The notes under the pieces are model-generated. The model worked only from the letters and a program-made list of their open reading frames with translations. It was not told the DNA's origin and did no database searches. A program made the translations under genes and the position numbers. From the NCBI GenBank assembly GCA_905214305.1, contig CAJMLK010000084.1:1-7133 (forward strand): a stretch of DNA of 7,133 nucleotides, read 5' to 3'. Source of the stretch: an uncultured bacterium (GTDB lineage Bacteria > Desulfobacterota > Desulfovibrionia > Desulfovibrionales > Desulfovibrionaceae). The first letter of the stretch is position 1. The number at the start of each line of letters is the position of its first letter. Positions 4,213 to 7,133 of the stretch are shown piece by piece.

Positions 4213-7079
4213 CTAGCAGCTTGTCATTTCTCTGGCAGCGTTGTCCGTGTTTTCCTGGCAGGAATCCACAACATTGGTTACAGGTGCGCTGGGGGCAGCT
4301 TCTGGTGCAGTGGCTGCGCCTGCTGCGGCAACGGCCGGACTGTCGCCAGACGCGGGCCCGGCGAGATGGCTCTGCTCAAGAGCCGCACTCATGTCGGTCA
4401 GGCCCATGCCGTGCAGTTCGCCTCCGCCGAAAATGCCCGCCTCGCCGTGCTCTGCAGCCTCCGAGTCGGCGGCCGCAAACAGGCCGTCGAGGCTTTCATC
4501 GCCGTAGGTCAGCGTGATGGAGGCCCGGTATGCTCCAGGCTCGCTGCCTTCGTCCCCCTGATTGCCCAGATAGCCGTTATGCAGGGCATCGTCCCCTTCT
4601 TCAAACATGTCGATGAGCGTGGCCGGGGACGCGCCCGTGGCCGGGGTGGTCAGTTCGGCGAACAGCGGTTGCACGTGCCCTTCTTCATCTTCGCTGATGC
4701 ACGCCGCTGCCGTGGTGTCAGGCGCAAGCGCGTCCGCATCGGGAGCGTCCGCAAGCGGCGCAGCCGCCTCAGGCTGCACGGTGAAGGCGACTGCCGGGTC
4801 ATCGTCCGACAGGAGCGTCTGGTCATGGTGCGCAACCAGCCACGAATCCTGTGCGTCGTCATGCCCGTCGTCATGCTGTGCATCCTGCACATGGTGCGCG
4901 GCCGCCGATTCCGCGCCGGTATCTGCAAGCATGGCGGAGAGAGGGGCGGCAGAGGGCGCGGTGGGGGCGTGCAACTGGTTGGCAAGGTCCGGAGGTTCGA
5001 TGGAAACCGTGCCGCTGGAGTGCAACGCCCACAGAAGGTCATTGAAGGTTGGCAGAAAGTCGGCGGGCAGGGCAGAGGGGTCCAGCCCCTTGAAGCTGAT
5101 GCCTGAAAGTCCCTCGGTTCCTATGCCGTTGAGCCATTCTCCGTAACGGGCGACAAAGCTTTCGGTGTCAGATTCATGAAGTATCAGGGTGTAGGTTCCG
5201 CCTGTGGCAATGACGTTCAGGCTGCCCGGTTCCACCCTGCCGTTGAGGGTAAGGGTGTTGTCGCCGCCGCCAAGGTTGATTTCATTGTTCGGCCCGACAA
5301 TTTTGCCGTTAATGGTCACGCTGTCATCACCGGCGCCGGTGGTGATGATGTTTTTGCCACCGTTATTGGTCTGCATGGCGATGCCCTGACCGTTGTTGGC
5401 GGTGAGGATGATGCTGTCGCCCGCGTTGCCTGCCTGGGAGTGGCCGGTGATGTAGTTTACCGAGCCGTTGCCTTCGGCCCACAGGGCGATGGCTTTTTCA
5501 GCGGCATCGGCGGTTGCGGTGATGGTCACGGTCAGAGCCGAGCCGTTGGTGGATTCAAGCGTGTTTGTACCGCCGCCTCTGGCAGCCACACCATAAGCCC
5601 CGGAACCACCGCTGCCGGAGATGTTCACCTTGCCGCTTTCAGTGGTGATGGTATTGCCGCTGCCCGTGAAGGCCAGCATGCCATAGCCTGTTCCGGTGCC
5701 GGCGCTGCCGGTAACGTCAATATTGCCGCTTTCTGTGGTGATAACGCCGCTTCCAGACATGCCGTAGGCCCCGGAACCACCGCTGCCGGAGATGTTCACA
5801 TTGCCGCTTTCAGTGGTGATGCTGTTGCTGCCGAGCATGCCGAAGCCGTTGTAGGAACTGGCGTTGCCCGACAGATTCACATGACCGCTCTTTGTGGTGA
5901 TGCTGTTATGGCCGGCATTGTAGGAATACATGCCGTAGGCGGATTTTCCGCTGCCGGTAACATTTACCTCGCCACTGTCGGTCTTGATGGTGTTGCTGCC
6001 GTTTACGGTGTTCATGCTATGGCCGCTATGCATTCCGTAGCCGGCTCCATCGTTGCTGCTGCCGGAAACGAATACCTTTCCGCTTTCAGTGATGATGTTG
6101 TTGCTGCAGTCGTCAAAATAGGCAGCCATGCCGATGCCGTCGTCATTGCCGGAAATGTTGTGCCCGGATACGTTTACCTGACCGCTCTTTGTGCTGATGG
6201 TGCTGCTGCCGGAAGTGGCCGCATACATGCCCCAACCGTAACCGGCACTGCTCGTATGTTCTACGGTAACATTGCCACTGTCGGTGGAGATCTTGCTGTC
6301 GCCAAAGGCCGCTTTCATGCCGACGCCACGGCTGCCGTTGCTGGTGCAGCTGCTTGATACGCGCACATCGCCGCTTCCAGTGGTAATGGTCAGGTCGCTG
6401 GCATAGTTGTCTATGCCGGTACTGCTGTAGTTGTTGCTGCTGGCTGATATGGTTATGTTGCCGGTTTCAGTTTCAATGGAGGTGGTCCCCCTGGAGCTGT
6501 ACACACCGTGGGCGCCACCGGTTTCGCTGTTGGCGGACACGCTCACATGCCCACTCTTGGTGGTGATGCTGTTGCTGCCACCATCATGGGAAAGATACAT
6601 GCCGCAGCTGGCTTGCAGGCTGGTACTGCTGCTGGTTCCAGAAACGGTCACATTGCCGCTGTTGGTGGTGATGCTGTTGCTGCCCGCAAGCGTATACATG
6701 CCATATCCGCTGCCATAGCTGTTGCTATTGCTGATGTCGTTACTGCCGGTGCTGTTGCCGGTAACGGTCACGTTCTTGCTGTCTGTCTTGATGCTGTTGC
6801 TGCTGTTGTCGTTGTGGGCATACATGCCGTAGCCGTTGCCGGCACTGCCGCTGCCGGAAACGCTGACTTCTCCGCTCTTTGTGGTGATGGTATTGCTGTT
6901 TCCCCCCCAGTCGGTTTTCATGCCGTAACCGTAGGCGCCGCTGGCGCTGACGGTCACATTGCCACTCTTCGTGTCAATGGCATTGCTGGAGGTACTGTTG
7001 AAGCCGAGAGCGTTCATGCCTACTGCCGCGCCATCGTTGCTGCTGGCTGACACTTTAACGTTGCCGCTTTCAGTGATTA
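4213..7079 (-). CDS. Large tandem-repeat, adhesin-like surface or secreted protein, 5' end missing (interrupted)
   Basis: A minus-strand reading frame of about 950 residues with no proper start. Frame and repeat pattern stay in register until about 7079, then change abruptly where IS-like sequence begins. The only early starts are GTG at 7053, inside a repeat, and ATG at 7015-7017; I see no convincing ribosome site for either, so this is probably a 3' fragment or pseudogene. Layout: about 16 repeats of 26-40 residues (7079-5563), each built on ITTxSGxVxVSG then GYGM, likely coils of a beta-solenoid. Four diverged units follow, with GAGDDSVTING and LGGGDNTLTLNG (about 5340-5240), reminiscent of RTX-type Gly/Asp turns. 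An acidic Ala/Pro-rich tail (about 5160-4213) includes a His/Asp-rich patch and ends in SC. There is no autotransporter beta-barrel and no LPxTG, so type I secretion is a guess. Substrate or partner is unknown. Large plus-strand ORFs opposite it are shadows of the repeats. Confidence 0.7.
5563..7079 (-). repeat. Coding tandem-repeat array, about 16 imperfect units
   Basis: Reading on the minus strand, the unit has the form [S/T]ITT-[KED]-SG-x-V-x-V-SG followed by a variable Ser/Gly/Asn loop and G-[YAF]-GM, then a few residues ending in SN. Unit length varies from about 26 to 40 residues because the loop length changes. The core strand is far more conserved than the loop, as expected for stacked solenoid coils. 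The array continues up to the point where the gene is cut, so the original protein probably had more units. Confidence 0.8.
5597..5799 (-). repeat. 32-bp exact DNA duplication within the repeat array
   Basis: The 32 bases at 5597-5628 recur without change at 5768-5799, 171 bp apart (57 codons, in frame). They encode VNISGSGGSGAYG-type segments in two units separated by one diverged unit. Exact identity among otherwise diverged units suggests recent copying by recombination or gene conversion. Confidence 0.75.
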
Positions 7080-7133
7080 TGAGGTAGGCTGGAAAAAACG
7101 GACGCCATAGTTCATATCCATATGAGGAGGTTC
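7080..7133 (+). mobile_element. Probable left end of an IS3-family-like insertion sequence (partial)
   Basis: The last 54 bases do not belong to the repeat protein. They begin 5'-TGAGGTAGGCTGGAAAAAAC and go on CGGAC. A TG start and a GGA-rich tract ending in GGAC are features I associate with IS3-family terminal inverted repeats. A strong AGGAGG lies at 7125-7130, at the window edge, where the first transposase frame of such an element would be expected to start. The right end and the transposase are outside the window, so family identity and the 3-4 bp target duplication cannot be verified. The abrupt loss of repeat-like coding at this point is the main support. Confidence 0.5.

Noticed and set aside
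4111..5106. Plus-strand open frame (331 codons) opposite the repeat-protein tail
   Set aside because: It starts in the terminator region and has an Arg/Gly-rich composition typical of a GC-rich antisense shadow.
5176..6357. Long plus-strand open frame (393 codons) across the repeat array
   Set aside because: It is antisense to the repeat gene and its Ala/Gly/Val-rich pattern mirrors the repeats; no ribosome site or recognisable domain.
5563..7079. Regular repeats considered as a CRISPR array
   Set aside because: Repeats are imperfect, in frame, variable in length, and form one continuous coding sequence; no conserved direct repeat and spacer structure.

Overview
The window looks like chromosomal DNA from a GC-rich, Gram-negative anaerobe. 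Gene style, base composition and the large low-complexity acidic adhesin-like protein suggest a sulfate reducer of the Desulfovibrio group. This placement is inferred from general character only; no rRNA or marker gene is present.

Left part (about 1-4110, + strand): four tightly packed genes read as one operon and end at a strong hairpin terminator. The first gene (74-1468) encodes an unusual fusion of an N-terminal PadR-type winged-helix DNA-binding domain to a complete biotin-synthase-like radical SAM barrel (CxxxCxxC cluster motif). The next three form a complete ABC importer of the NitT/TauT/SsuA type: a secreted substrate-binding protein (1519-2532), a permease (2525-3301, 8-bp overlap) and an ATPase (3298-4035, ATGA overlap). 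The simplest model is that the transporter imports a small metabolite or cofactor precursor, and that the fusion protein both acts on a related molecule and controls the operon. The substrate cannot be read from the sequence.

Centre (4036-4212): a convergent intergenic region with a 12-bp-stem terminator that may serve both sides, plus a second perfect 12-bp inverted repeat with a 46-nt loop just after the stop codon of the minus-strand gene.

Right part (4213-7079, - strand): the 3' portion of a large surface or secreted repeat protein. It has about 16 imperfect tandem repeats (roughly 26-40 residues each, built around ITTxSGxVxVSG and GYGM), which probably fold as a beta-solenoid. A glycine/aspartate-rich segment and a long acidic, His/Asp-rich and Ala/Pro-rich C-terminus follow. 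Its 5' end is missing. At about position 7080 the repeat pattern stops abruptly inside a repeat, and the remaining 54 bases resemble the left terminus of an IS3-family insertion sequence with a Shine-Dalgarno sequence at the window edge. The adhesin-like gene therefore appears to be interrupted by an IS.
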